A stretch of DNA of 64,000 nt from Gyromitra esculenta (Eukaryota > Ascomycota > Pezizomycetes > Pezizales > Discinaceae). The DNA lies in the NCBI GenBank assembly GCA_038503075.1, contig JBCAML010000003.1, positions 3,100,001 through 3,164,000 of the forward strand, in the 5' to 3' direction. Both the position numbers and the translations under genes were made by a program. The stretch's first letter is position 1. Every line of letters starts with the position of its first letter. Under the pieces are notes generated by a model. That model was given only the letters and a program-made list of their open reading frames with translations, was not told where the DNA came from and searched no databases. This document shows positions 46,399 to 58,950 of this stretch, in pieces.

Positions 46399-49309
46399 AT
46401 GAAAGTCGGCTTCAATGTATGTCACTCGAATCGCCTTTTTAAACCATTCACGGTATTGACAATTTCTAGTTTGCGAACTTACTCGGCACAGTCTACTGTC
46501 GCGGAAACCTCGTCTTTACACCGGATGGCAACTCTCTGCTCTCTCCGGTTGGCAACAGAGTTACTTGTTTCGACCTTGTCAAGTGCGCCAATTGCTTCCG
46601 GCACATGTGCTTTAAGATTTGAATACTAATTTCTGGATTCGCAGCAATAAGTCCTTCACGTTTAGCTTCGAGCACCGAAAGAATATCGCTAGAATAGCTC
46701 TTTCACCGCAAGGAACACTATTACTGTCGGTCGACGAAGGTCTTATGCCCCCCCTCTGCTAGACTTTCAATTTGAGTTTCTGACAAGCTATAGATGGCCG
46801 AGCAATCCTTACGAACTTCATCCGCCGTACTGTCCTCCACCACTTCAACTTCAAATCGAAAGTCCAGGATCTGAAATTCTCGCCTGATGGAACCCATTTT
46901 GCTGTTGCTGCAGGGCGGAGGATTGAGGTTTGGCGAACACCCAATCACAATGAGGAGAGGGAATTTGCGCCGTTCGTAAAACATAGGGAGTATGCAGGCC
47001 ATTACGATGTCGTCAATAATATCACCTGGTCGAGCGATTCACGGTTCTTCTTGACGGCATCGAAGGATCTGACAGCGAAGGTGTATTCATTGAACCCAAT
47101 AGAGGGGTTTATACCAACTAGCTTGGCGGGACACAAGGATTCAGTTGTTGGGTCTTACTTCTCAAAGGACCAGGAGACGATCTATACTGTTAGCAAGGAT
47201 GGTGCGCTATTTGAGTGGAAATGGAAAGAGCCACCTGGAAAAGATGAGGAGGCAGATGAAGATATGGAAGAACGGGGACCCCGACCAGAGCGATGGATGA
47301 TCGTGCAGAAGCACTTCTTTCTACAAAACAACGCCAAGGTAAAGTGCGCTACGTTTCATCAAGAATCAGGTTTGTTGGTGGTAGGGTTCGATTCGGGGAT
47401 ATTCGGCCTATACGAGATGCCCGATTTCAACATGATCCATACCCTGAGTATCTCACAACACGGCATTGATTTCGTGACCGTGAATAAAACCGGCGAATGG
47501 CTTGCATTTGGAGCCTCGAAACTTGGTCAATTGCTTGTCTGGGAATGGCAATCGGAATCCTATATCCTGAAACAGCAAGGCCACTTCGATGCCATGAATT
47601 CACTTGTCTACTCGCCCGATGGCCAACGTATTATCACTACTGCGGACGACGGCAAGATTAAAGTTTGGGACGCAACCTCTGGATTCTGTATCGTCACATT
47701 TACTGAGCATACGTCCGGCGTCACAGCTTGTGAATTTGCGAAACGCGGGAACGTTCTTTTCACTGCATCACTCGACGGATCTATCCGTGCTTGGGATCTG
47801 ATACGGTACCGTAATTTCCGAACCTTCACTGCACCAAGCAGGCTCCAGTTCTCATCTCTGGCTGTCGACCCGAGTGGTGAAGTTGTTTGCGCTGGAAGTT
47901 TGGATAGTTTTGATGTCCATCTGTGGAGCGTGCAGACTGGGCAGCTACTCGAGGAACTCTCTGGCCACGAAGGTCCTGTTTCGTCTCTCTCCTTTGCACC
48001 AAACGGCCGGAACCTAGTTTCCGGATCTTGGGACAGGACCGTCCGTATCTGGAGCATCTTCACACGAACCCAAACCAGCGAGCCGCTCCAGTTGCAAGCT
48101 GATGTCCTCTGTGTTTCTTTCCGACCTGATGCGCAACAGGTTGCGGTTAGCACGCTCGATGGCCAGCTCACATTCTGGGATGTTGAAAACGCTGAACAAG
48201 TTGGCCATATTGATGGACGAAAAGACGTCTCTGGCGGGCGAAAAGCCACAGACCGGACCACCGCCGCAAACGCAGCGGGCAGTAAACACTTCAACACGCT
48301 CTGCTACTCGGCCGATGGAACATGTGTTCTCGCTGGTGGTAACAGCAAGTACATCTGTCTCTACGACGTCGCCTCTGGAAGTCTGGTCCGCAAATTTACA
48401 GTTTCCGTTAACCTCTCCATCGACGGTACCCAAGAGTTCCTTAACTCCAAGAACCTCACCGAGGCCGGGCCATTAGATCTAATCGATGATCAGGGCGAAG
48501 CCTCGGACCTTGAAGATCGTATCGACCGTACCCTTCCCGGCGCTTCCCGCGGTGATATGTCCCAGCGGAAGGTGCGACCGGAGATCCGTATCACTGCCGT
48601 CGCGTTCTCGCCTAGCGGGCGCTCGTTTGCTGCAGCCTCTACAGAAGGGCTGTTAATCTATTCCCTCGATAATGTCGCTATCTTCGACCCTTTCGACCTT
48701 GATGTCGACGTGACCCCAGCCGCTACGCTGGCTGAGAAGGATTACGTCAAAGCACTCGTAATGGCGTTCCGACTCAATGAAAAGTATCTCGTGCATCGTG
48801 TGTATGAAGCGATTCCAGCGGATGATATCAAGCTTGTAGTGAGAGATATACCAGTGGTGTATCTTAGTAGGCTATTAAGATTTGTGGCTGAGATGGCGGA
48901 AGAGACACCACATGTTGAGTTTGCGCTTCTGTGGATTGAGGCCATAATGACGAAGCATGGGAGGGTTATTAGGGAAAGGAGGGGTGAGTTTGAGGCAGAA
49001 ATGAGGAGCGTGGCGAAGAGCGTAAAGAGGATTCAAAGCGAGTTGGCAAGGCTGTGAGTTTCTCTTTTATCTCTTTAATTTTTGTATGACTGAGGTTAGT
49101 CTACTAACTTCTGTAACAGCGCGGATGAAAACGTTTACACTCTAGAATTCCTGCTCTCGGCCCCAGTGCCCGATAAGGCTTCAGCGGGTGCGAAGATGAT
49201 TGCAGAAAAAAATGAATCGGAAGAAGAAAAAGTAGATAAAGATGTAGATATGGAAGAAGGGGAAGGGGAAGGGGAATGGATAGGGCTCGGTGATGATGAT
49301 AGCGATTAA
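46399..49309 (+). CDS. PWP2: PWP2/UTP1, SSU processome tandem WD40 protein
   Basis: Five exons (46399-46416, 46470-46582, 46645-46739, 46794-49053, 49120-49309) encode about 891 residues. The start MKVGFNFANLLGTVYCRGN is the conserved PWP2 N-terminus, with an 18-nt first exon. Twin WD40 propellers follow, with blades such as FFLTASKDLTAKVYSL, IITTADDGKIKVWD and LVSGSWDRTVRIWS. The C-terminal Utp12-type helical domain starts near DYVKALVMAFRLNEKYLV. The tail is acidic (DVDMEEGEGEGEWIGLGDD). PWP2 nucleates the UtpB complex on the 5' ETS of pre-rRNA in the nucleolus. Confidence 0.96.
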
Positions 49310-51652
49310 ACACCAAATCTGAAGAGACAGAAAAGTTTAAAAAGCGTTTTGTATTTATCATGTAAATTTAGATCTGATTCATTCTGATAATCTAGTCTGG
49401 GAATTAATGAAGGTTTTCTTTTACTGTGCTTTTCCTTATGCTCGTCGAGGTTTTCTGTGCAGAGAATAGCCCTTCTAAGGGGAAGACGATCACGAGGGAC
49501 ACTGTGCACTTTTTGTTGCTATCGCGCGAATTTTGTATCATTCGCGCGTTACTTAGAAACCGGCAATGGGAGTACGTTAGAAATTCCCTAAAGGTCAAAA
49601 ATGACCATCGACTCTACAGTCTCGTTCGAAAAGTCTTGGCACCCCTCGTCTCTATTACGCACGACTGCCGACGGATTAAGGCTATAATTTTTGTAGAAGA
49701 TAGTTATGTGAGGTAGTTAGATGTTACTCAGCATCTGAGGATCTCCATAGTTTTCCACCCTTTTGAATTACTGTTTTCTAGTTCAATTCGTAGCTATTTA
49801 GTTTATTATCATCGATTAATAGGGTGCCAGGATTTTGCGAACGTGACTGTGTGTTATGGTGATTGCTAGTAGAGTATCATGTACTATCACTCGAAAGTCT
49901 TGGCGTGGTTATCTTAAATCTTCACCTTTTGATGGGGTCTGTAAATAGAAAATGTGTGCTTAGAAGCCTTAGGTAGAGCTGTTAGTTCAATAGGAAAGGT
50001 GTATCTGTTAGGGAATTTGTAGCTGAGAAGGGTGTAGGGGAAGCAATCGAAAAAGTCACTAGGAAAAGCATTATTTCCTTGAAGCGCAAACGTAATGCGC
50101 TTACTGGGGAATTTAGTAGCCAATTTCTCGTACAGGTAACAAGATTTTCAGCGATCTGCCCCGAAGTCATTATCGTTAACCATCATCAACATTAAAGATG
50201 TCCTTAATGAAACTTAAAGGATGGTAAGCCATCAAAACCCATCTTTCCTGCTGGTGATAAATTGGCTAACAAGTTGAAATTCGCTGCCATAAAGTCTCTG
50301 AACTAATCACTGCAACTCTTCACTCATCCTCGCTCACAGATCTTTTGCGATTGAATCTCTGCTGCTCTCCGCTCTATCGAGATTCCACCACCCTCTCTAT
50401 CTTCTAATTTTCTGCTCTTTAATTTTCCGAGTTTTTGTACTACTGATGTCGAGTCAAGAATAACAGAAAAATAACATCGGAATCTCTAGAAACAGACACA
50501 CAGTCATGATCATGATTATAACCGTACTAATAGTAGCATTTATTGCGGCGAACCTAAGCTAACAGTTTCACGGTAAACAAAACCTCACAGTGTCGTATTT
50601 GAGGCTGGACCCAGCGCAATGAGTTGCCGGAACTCTGCTAGGAACGGGGCATATTCTCTGAGATAAGTGAGTTAGATCCTTGATGATCTGCTAACGCTCT
50701 GTATGAATTGCTTCTGGATTTGGTACGTTTGGTAGATTTGGCGTTGTTGGTGTAGGCTGGATTGCTATAACGGGGTCCAAGGTGACCGTCGACAGTGTTC
50801 TACTGCTTCGGCACGGGGTGGTGGCTAATGTACGGGTCAATCTAGAGGCGATGCGTGTGCGCTTAGTACCCGGGGGGGATATGGTATGTACTTCTCCATT
50901 TTATCTTTGTTTTTCTGTTATGTAGCACTTGTGATTATGATTACGATTATGATTGTGAGTGTGTCTGTCTTTACCCGTGTTCGGCTTTCAAGCTAAGTAT
51001 ACTGATACTCTCTTTTCATTCCTTTTCGGGTTTCTTCGGGTGTTGTTTGGTTAAAGTATGCTCCTTCAGAGTCTTGGAATCATTCATTTGTATTTACTTT
51101 TAGATTTTTTACTGCGGCCGTCCTCTTCTCAGAATATGTATTGTGGAATTAAGACAAACGAGGAGCCTGATTTTTTTACATCTTGTGAAATTGCGTAGCT
51201 TGTTCGTTTTATGGGGCTGCTTAATAACGTACTGCTTAAGATAAAGGAGGGGGAAGAACGTATATGGCGAATTCAACCTTTAATCTGATTCCGAATTTCA
51301 CTTCTCCGGGGATTAATTTGCGGCCTCCCGTTTGCATAGGATCTTAATTTGTGATAATTACGAATAGGATACTGCTACCACGTTCCTAATATCTACGAAC
51401 TGTTCATTCCGTGAGGAAAAAATATTATGGACTACTGTTTGGATGACCTCGTGCAAGTGATGCTGAACGATTTGGATATTCATAATACCATAACAAGGTC
51501 GTTTCCAGGCCATGGTTTCCTGGATATGAATATGCTATTATTTTAATATTGAGGTATGGACTCATCAACGACTTTAAACTTTATCACTTGGATGTAAGAT
51601 GATGATTTTAAGTAGTATAATACATCGTAAGCAAGAAATATCATTATCGTTC
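49310..51652. other. Long convergent intergenic region, no gene assigned
   Basis: This 2.34-kb region lies between the 3' ends of PWP2 and VPS53, unusually long for a convergent spacer here. An uninterrupted plus-strand frame covers about 50705-50935 but has no early ATG and no recognised motif; near its end an ATG at 50881 is followed by GTATGT. A non-coding transcript or decayed gene is possible. Nothing else was seen. Confidence 0.4.
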
Positions 51653-54453
51653 TTACCCACCCTCTCTCCCAAATCTCCCCCTAATACCAATCCCGCTCCC
51701 ATCCCTTCTGAAGAGCCTCCCAAGCGTCCTCAAGTTGCCTTCCAAGTTCCCCTCCTCACCAGCTCCGCTACCAGTATCACTCCCAGGCGTTTGCGTCTGC
51801 AGCCTATCCACGCCATCCCGCGCCGCATTCATAATCGCATTCCCTAACCCACTCGGGTCAAATCTTGGTGGGACTAGCACGCTTGCTCCTGGTAACCCGC
51901 TACCACCAGAGGATGTGATTCCTAGGCCGCCAATTCCCAGGCCTCCCCCACCGCCACTTCCGCTTCCTGGAACACCACCAATGTTCCCAGATGGAACTTG
52001 CAAAGCAGTTAGAAACGGATTGGACTCAACAAGGTTGTCATGAGTGACCATATGAGCTCTAAATAGCTCGACGAAGGAGCTCTGGTCCTGACGTCGAATT
52101 CCCTTCAAATCAAGAACCTTCCGGAAATTTGTGTCTGAGCGATCAGAGATGTGAATAAGGTAAGCTTGAACAAGTCCTTCTGCAGGGCTCGATTGAACTT
52201 GAAGCGTTTTAAGCAATGTGTCCAACTTCATGAGTGTTCTGGTAACATGCTTGACGTAGCTCGCAGGCGGCGCAGTTCCTGGTTCTGAGCGGAGTGTAAG
52301 GAGTTCCTCAAACCCTTTCTTAAGAACATAGGCATCGAGTAGCATTTGCTCTGCTCCTACGCCTCTAATTGGCCTGCATCCTACCACGCTCGCTAGGAAT
52401 CCCGATGCCATTGCTTCGACTGCTTTATCGCAGAAAGCCCTCTGGTATGCCTCCTTCCCAACGACAGCCAAAATCTGGCCCACGACTTCTTTTACTGCCA
52501 ACAGTAAAACACTCACATATCCGCTCTGATCCCCAACCGCTTCAAGGCGACTCCACGGCATGTTTCGCATCTCTCGCCACGCGGGCTCTGCGGCCAGTTC
52601 TACCTTTCGTACTAACAGTCGGATCGCCGCCGATACAACTCCTAGAAACGCATCCTGTTGCCTCTCAAAGTCGACTTTATCAGCAACGTCTGGATCGACT
52701 CTACTCTTCACCTTCTCTTGTAATTGGGAGGTAGTGGCATGACAATAGTCGGCAGTATTGAGGACAATAACGATATCTTCTGCAGCGAGAGATGATGTTT
52801 TATCAGTGGCGAAGTAGTGAAGGAGAACAACCTCCGCGTATTCGTCAAGATATTTAGCAAATGTGTGAGAGAGGTCAAGGAGCTTTGAGCCAGTGGAAAG
52901 TTTCGCACATTGTGCGAGTGTGAGGCGATAAAAGTGAAATAACTCGATCGAGGAGGGAAGGACAGTGACGTCTTCGTCCGGAGGGCGGAGGGGGGCATCG
53001 CGGTAGGTAGGGATTAGATTAGAGAGTTGTCTAAAGAATATTAGCTAAGATTAGGGATGAGTGAAGAGTAAAGGGTGTATACTTGTCTTGAGCGTCTACC
53101 CAAAGCGATAGGTAGGGCTCAAAGGCCTCTGATATAGCCTTTCCAAATATCAAAGGTCTTTCATCCCGAGAACTCACAGTGTCTATGGATGCTCTCTCTT
53201 CAACCCTCTGCTAAACCAAGGGCAAGTCAGCAAACCATCTCTCCAGGTATACGGCCACTTGATCACACTTACGTCTTTACTATTTGTAAATCTCTTTTCC
53301 AAGAAATTCTCAAACTCCAATGTTTCCTGCAAGCACTTAAGCAGCAGATTTACATCCAACGTTTTGCCGCCCTCTCTTCTCATAGCCCTTGTCAAAATTC
53401 CTTTATAATCATCCTTCGTTCCTTCACAGAATGTTTTTGCCAGAACTTCATTGACCTTCCAGCTAGGTGGGAATATGCTCAAATGTTCCTCGTCATAGAC
53501 TTTCAGTATCCGCTTCAACCACGCATATCTCCTTGTGATATTATCTAAGCTTCCAGCCTCATCGTTTCCTCTAAATACCTGCCTGTATTCTCTCAACTGG
53601 GTATTGCAGTACCACGTTACCAGGCGGCCCCGTGCTCCGTCACCAAGTGCATCCATAACATTACAGGCTTCAGCTAACATTCCCTTCCGAGCCGCAATTT
53701 CTTGCTTAACGAAGACCATTTCAAAATCCTCGCAGACTTGCTCGAGGAGCTCGGCTTTGAGATCGGCAACATTTCGAGATAGCGTCGCAATCTGGTCGAT
53801 TGAGCGGAAGGACTTGAAGTGTGCCATGAGCTCGAGCACAGCGGACATAAGAGATGCGCATTCCCGGTATTGGCGATTTTTGGATTGGGTCTTGAGTTGT
53901 TCGTAGGCAGTAGCTATGGTCCATCTTTTACGTCAACACAATTCATCACACCTTGACAGTGAATAAAACGTACTCAGCATCTGCAACCGTTTTAATACTG
54001 TCATACTCAACGTTAAATTCCGCTTTGTATGATCCAGCTTCTTGATATCCGCTGTCATTGCAGCAATCGCATCTTCAGTCCGAATCGCCCTCTCCCGGAC
54101 CGTATCAATATTATCCAACAGCTCCGTCAGTTCTGCCTTTGCTGCAGAGATCCTAGATTGCGAATCCGCATTTGTGGCAGACTGTGTTACTACAAGCTGG
54201 GAAATCTCTGTATCGAGAGACTCGAGGTGATTATGGAGGGCTTGGGAGGTAGCTGGCACAGACTGCAATGTAACTGGGTGTGGGAAGAGCGCGTTGAGAT
54301 GGTATATTGGGTCGTAGTCATCTACAATAGGAAGAGGTCGTCAGAATTGGATGGTAGGTAGGTATGGCAGGGGAAGAGTAGTGGGGAGCTACCAGAGTCC
54401 AGGGGATCCGCCGGTGGGCCTCCACGGGGAGGTCCCCCGTTCATGGAGAACAT
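51653..54453 (-). CDS. VPS53: VPS53, GARP tethering complex subunit
   Basis: Five exons (54453-54393, 54321-53974, 53913-53273, 53210-53083, 53030-51653) encode about 851 residues. The N-terminal part has YDPIYHLNALFPHP, a coiled coil with SAAKAELTELLDNIDTVRER, and TADIKKLDHTKRNLTLSM. RLQMLTTAYEQLKTQSKN, rebuilt across intron 2, fixes that acceptor. FRSIDQIATLSRNVADLKAE and FEPYLSLWVDAQDKQLSNL are further Vps53 landmarks. The C-terminus (about 790-851) is Gly/Ser/Pro-rich and likely disordered. GARP (Vps51-54) captures endosome-derived vesicles at the trans-Golgi. An alternative ATG lies three codons in. Confidence 0.95.
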
Positions 54454-55438
54454 GTAAGGCGAGATGAATACCTTTTTGTGAAATTGATGTAGGTGGTTAG
54501 AGCAGCGTTACGATATGTACATGGCTAGAAATGAAGCTGATTGTAAACTTCGAGGAGAGCTCAACGGAAGATGCCTTTTTCCGGTACAGCACTGTTCCAC
54601 GTGGCTTCCTGCCTAGTTCTCACTGAAGTTTATGGGAAATGACGAAAATAGCGACAAGAGCTGGAGAGAGGATGTTAGAATAAGATATTCGGCGTGATTA
54701 AACCTCAAACTAGGATTTGATAGTTAATTAACGTGCTGATACTGAGTGCAGTTTCCCCAGATTCCAGATCTCACCACTGGTAAACAATATGTGGCTGGGA
54801 TTCCCATACAAAAAGGCCCAAAGGCCGGGTAAACTGAGGCGATACATTCAAGGATTCGGACCCTGGTTCCTGGGGCTGATATCCCGTCTTGTAGAGGGAA
54901 TCTCACCCAGCAAACTCACCAACAAAAAACTGTTCCACAAAGAACCAGGAAAAGCAATTGATTGTGACAAGACGTGCTTCGTCAACATTCTGATCTTAAC
55001 TCTGCCGTGATGCAACCACCTTCAATTGGGGAGACTTGACGAGAACACAAGTCAGAGAGAGTGCTACCCTCATGCAGACCATCAACTTGCAAGGGTATTC
55101 CGTGAGCCAGCAGCCCGTGGTGGGGTTCCAGGTCCCGCACTGGCTCAACATCCAGTGAAAGCTTCCAAAAACAGAGCAGCCCACCGTCAGATCCCGCACG
55201 GCATGGCATGGGCCCCTCCATCCCAAGAATGCGAGCCACTTCAGCTCTGCGGGGCGTAGTTTAGCTTTCTATGCAGCTTAGCTTAACTATCTCCAGAACT
55301 AATAAATACGCTGGGTTTCTCCTCGTCTTCGCTCCCTCTCTAGTTCTCCATCAATCAAGCACTACGTGGATATCCCAAGCTTCTTTTTGGACTATCGAAA
55401 TCTACCCCAATATTTAAACCCCAATTTAAGATAATATC
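54454..55438. promoter_or_regulatory. Divergent intergenic region VPS53 / UAP1
   Basis: This 985-bp region contains both promoters. Short ORFs on both strands (about 54982-55260) have no recognisable content and are read as chance. Confidence 0.4.
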
Positions 55439-57220
55439 ATGACTTCAGCAGTCAAGGCCGGTGTTGAGAGCGTTCTCAGCAAGCTTTCTCTTGGTGACTC
55501 TGATGTCCGCGCACCCTCTCCCGAGGCTGTCAAAGAATTGAAACAAAGGTTTGAGGAAGTTGAGCAAGGCCATGTTTTTGCCTTCTACGATGACTTGACT
55601 GCCCCGGAGCAGGTTGCACTTTTTCAGCAGCTGTCGAATATGAACCCCAAGAGAATTTCTGTGAGTGATTTTTTATGCTTTGTTTGTTTTTCTTAGGGTT
55701 CTATCGGGGATCGATGTTTTCTATCATTCCTCTAATGTCTATTACTATTGTCTATCATTATAGATTTACTGATAATCGATTTTGCTATAGCTTATCACCA
55801 AAGAAGCTCTTTCTCCCCCCCCTCCTGCCGAGGATCCTGTTGTTGAACCCCTTCCCGAGTCAGCAACTGCCTCCATCCTAGACTCTGCTGAGTCCGACAT
55901 TACCTCATGGAACGCCAAAGGTCTCGAGCTCATTGGCAACAACTCTGTAGCTGTTGTTCTTATGGCTGGTGAGTACTTTTCACTGTTTGTGTTTTTAGGT
56001 CAGCAAAATACAAAATCTAACACTTTCTTTCAGGTGGCCAAGGAACCCGTCTTGGCTCTTCTGCTCCCAAAGGTTGTTTCGACGTTGGCCTGCCCTCAAA
56101 GAAGTCACTCTTCCAGCTTCAGGCCGAGAGGATTCTTCGAGTCCAGAAACTAGGTGCCGAGAAGGTTGGTAAGCCAAAAGCTGTGGTTCCCTGGTATATC
56201 ATGACCTCCGGCCCAACCCGTGGCCCCACCGAAAAGTTCTTCCAGGAGAACGAGTTTTTCGGCCTCCAGAAGGAGAATGTTGTCTTCTTTGAGCAAGGTG
56301 TGCTCCCTTGTATCTCAAACGAGGGCAAAATCATTCTCGAGTCCAAATCTCGTGTGGCTGTCGCACCAGACGGCAATGGTGGGATCTATCAAGCCCTCAT
56401 CACCTCCTCCGTCCTCTCAGACCTCAAGTTTCGTAACATCCAACACGTCCATGCGTACTGCGTCGACAACTCCCTTGTCAAGGTCGCCGACCCCATCTTC
56501 ATTGGTTTCGCAGCTTCCAAGGACGTTGACCTAGCCACCAAGGTTGTCCGGAAGCGAGATGCAACCGAGTCCGTTGGTCTTATCATCCTTAAAAATGGCA
56601 AGCCTGATGTTGTCGAGTACTCCGAGATCGATTCTGCTACCGCGGAAGCCCTTGATGAGAAGAACAAGAGCATTTTGAAATTCCGTGCAGCAAATATTGT
56701 TAATCACTACTACTCTACCCGCTTTCTAGAGACGATTCCCGAGTGGGTGCATAGTCTGCCGCATCACATTGCGAGGAAGAAGATCCCGTATTGCGATACA
56801 AAGACTGGGGAACAATTCAAGCCTGAGAAACCGAATGGCATTAAGCTTGAACAGTTCGTATTTGATATCTTCCCGAGAATTCCGTTGGAACGATTTGCGT
56901 GCCTTGAAGTAAAGCGAGAGGACGAGTTTTCTCCACTAAAGAATGCAAAGGGAACTGGAGAAGATGATCCGGATACCTCACGCCGCGATGTCTTGGTCCA
57001 AGGAAGGAAATGGCTGGAAGCTGCTGGTGCTCTCGTGACAAGTGAGGATTCGGAGGCTGGAGTAGAGGTGTCGCCGCTTGTTTCCTACGTAAGTTTTGTC
57101 TAAATTCAAAATCCCACAAACACAATTTAATACTAACGCTGGGTAAAATAGGCTGGCGAAGGACTTGAATTTTTGGCAAGCAAGGAGGTCAAGGGGCTTG
57201 CGGTTATTGAGAAGCAATAA
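55439..57220 (+). CDS. UAP1: UDP-N-acetylglucosamine pyrophosphorylase
   Basis: Four exons (55439-55660, 55791-55968, 56034-57088, 57152-57220) encode 507 residues. The nucleotide-binding signature [15 protein letters not shown] is created by the second splice. It is followed by [48 protein letters not shown] and a [13 protein letters not shown] segment typical of the UAP/QRI1 family. The enzyme makes UDP-GlcNAc from UTP and GlcNAc-1-phosphate in the cytosol, feeding chitin, N-glycan and GPI-anchor synthesis. The length fits the family (about 470-520). Confidence 0.96.
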
Positions 57221-57454
57221 AGGGCTTATAACGGGGACTTGAATTTTTATTCTCCCATGATATCCCGATAGCGTGTTGAAAGTGCACTTAGCGGACACAA
57301 AAAAAACTGGACTTTTTAGTGAAGCGAATTTGCAATTGAACCAAGTTCGAATTTGAACGTGAGCCCGAACTAAGTCTGGGAACCTTCATAGCGCAGCTAC
57401 CTTCTTCCGCCTTCCCCCACCTTCTCATTCCCCTGTCTGCCTTACTAGAACAAA

Positions 57455-57568
57455 ATGATGATTTCCTGGTGCGCCATGATCTCTGTAATCTTTGTGCTTC
57501 CGGCGGTGGTTGTAATCATAATGGGGATTTTGTTCGCTGTGTTAATGGAGTTTTTCAGGATGAGGTAG
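57455..57568 (+). CDS. Candidate 37-residue single-TM peptide
   Basis: A 38-codon ORF starts in good context (CAAAATG) and ends at TAG. It reads MMISWCAMISVIFVLPAV and continues hydrophobic to about residue 31, ending EFFRMR. One membrane span with a short basic tail is predicted. It is too short to judge by length alone. Support comes from a similar peptide 425 bp downstream with the pattern W-x-x-M-[IL]-[ST]. No known family was recognised. Confidence 0.4.
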   Translation: MMISWCAMISVIFVLPAVVVIIMGILFAVLMEFFRMR

Positions 57569-57992
57569 TGGTGGGACTGAGAGACTATGCAAGACTGGGT
57601 GATGGATGGGGGCGTTTTTGTTTTTGGTATTTATTCATTCTCTCATACAAGAACCAAGACGTCGAATAATTTTCGATATCTAGGGTGCGAGACCAAACTC
57701 CTCAAATATATTACTACTATGGAGTGAAATAGTCCCTATATAGAGTATAAAGATTAATTCAAAATAGTACTGTGCTGGTGTTAGGGTTTTGGACTGTCGT
57801 ATTACTTTATATGAGGGCTTCTTTATGGAGACCAGAACGGCCCGGGGCTGAATCTTGAGTATATACATGTATTTCTGGATTATCTTCGCTTCTCTTTTAA
57901 ATTATCTGCAAAAAACTCAACGGTTTCCTCTCCCTTCGATTGTAATCTACTATTTTTTCCCCTGAACTTTCCCTTTTAAGAAACAATTCAAA

Positions 57993-58088
57993 ATGACGAC
58001 TTGGGGCGGTATGCTTACCGCAGCGTATACGATTTTTCCTACGCTTGTTGCGATGATTGTGGGTGTTGTTTGGTACCGTTTGGGTTGA
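57993..58088 (+). CDS. Candidate 31-residue single-TM peptide, paralogue-like
   Basis: A 32-codon ORF starts in the same CAAAATG context as the upstream peptide. It begins MTTWGGMLTAAYTIFPTL and ends MIVGVVWYRLG. The W-x-x-M-[IL]-[ST], Pro and following Val/Ile/Met pattern align with the peptide at 57455 with one gap. A single membrane helix is predicted. Function unknown; possibly a small membrane-protein regulator or subunit. Confidence 0.4.
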   Translation: MTTWGGMLTAAYTIFPTLVAMIVGVVWYRLG

Positions 58089-58950
58089 TTTGTGGATATT
58101 TTGTTGGAGTTTGATGTGGGTGCGAAACTGCTAAGGTGGGGAATTGGATTGTGGTCGGGTACTTTGGCTTCATTTTATTTATTTACAGGCCGTTGAACGT
58201 ATCGAAACCTTTTTATGATAGAAACATGTACCTTGGTGTCTTCGTGACTGTTTTTTGTGTCCGTGAAGATGGTAAACTCTAGTCTATAAGTGAACCCACT
58301 ACACCGAAACATAGTTGTAGGCATATCGGTGATAGCCACCTCTATAGAACAAATACTCATACCCATAACGAACCATTACTCGTTGCTTCTCTTATACCAT
58401 CAATTCACCTGCTCAGCTTAAGAAGAAGAAATGGCAGCCTTCGCGATCGGCCACGCGGTCCCGACCCGGTTTCCATCTGGTGTTATCGGAGGGATGGCTA
58501 TCGGTCTGATTGATGAAGAAGTGGAGCACCTGTCATTCATAAGACTACTAGAGACAATGATATGTGAGTAGTAGTAATCCCCCCGTTCGGTTTCGGAGTC
58601 TGATTGGATGTCTGGGTAGGGTACGTTAACGGGATGGTTGGACGGCGGTCTCGTTATTATATTATGATGTTTGGCTATGTGTTTGTTTCGTGCTGGTTAG
58701 GTCTAATTGTGGGAAGCCATTGCGCCCAACGTATTTGGTGATTGATAATGAGAACACTTTACCACTTTTCTGTACTGTATGGGTTGAGAATCATCGCGTT
58801 CATAAGAGCTCACTCGTCGTCGAAGCCTTGCTGTGTAACCCAGTTCTCCCATCTCGACACCTTGCAGCTCCGGAGCCTCACAGCTCTATAAACATTCCTC
58901 TTTCCACGTCCCATGTCACATCCGCAGATCCACTCCACGAATCCACCACA
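58089..58950. other. Intergenic with a weak 46-codon ORF
   Basis: About 860 bp before PBN1. An ORF at 58431-58571 (start MAAFAIGHAVPTRFPSG) follows a purine-rich AAGAAGAAGAA leader, but it lacks any known motif. It might be an uORF or an upstream leader of PBN1. The PBN1 frame is open from 58690 but no family sequence lies before 58951. Confidence 0.4.

Noticed and set aside
53041..54453. First impression of a COG-complex subunit
   Set aside because: The joined exons match VPS53 landmarks throughout (KRNLTLSM, FRSIDQIATLSRN), so GARP rather than COG.
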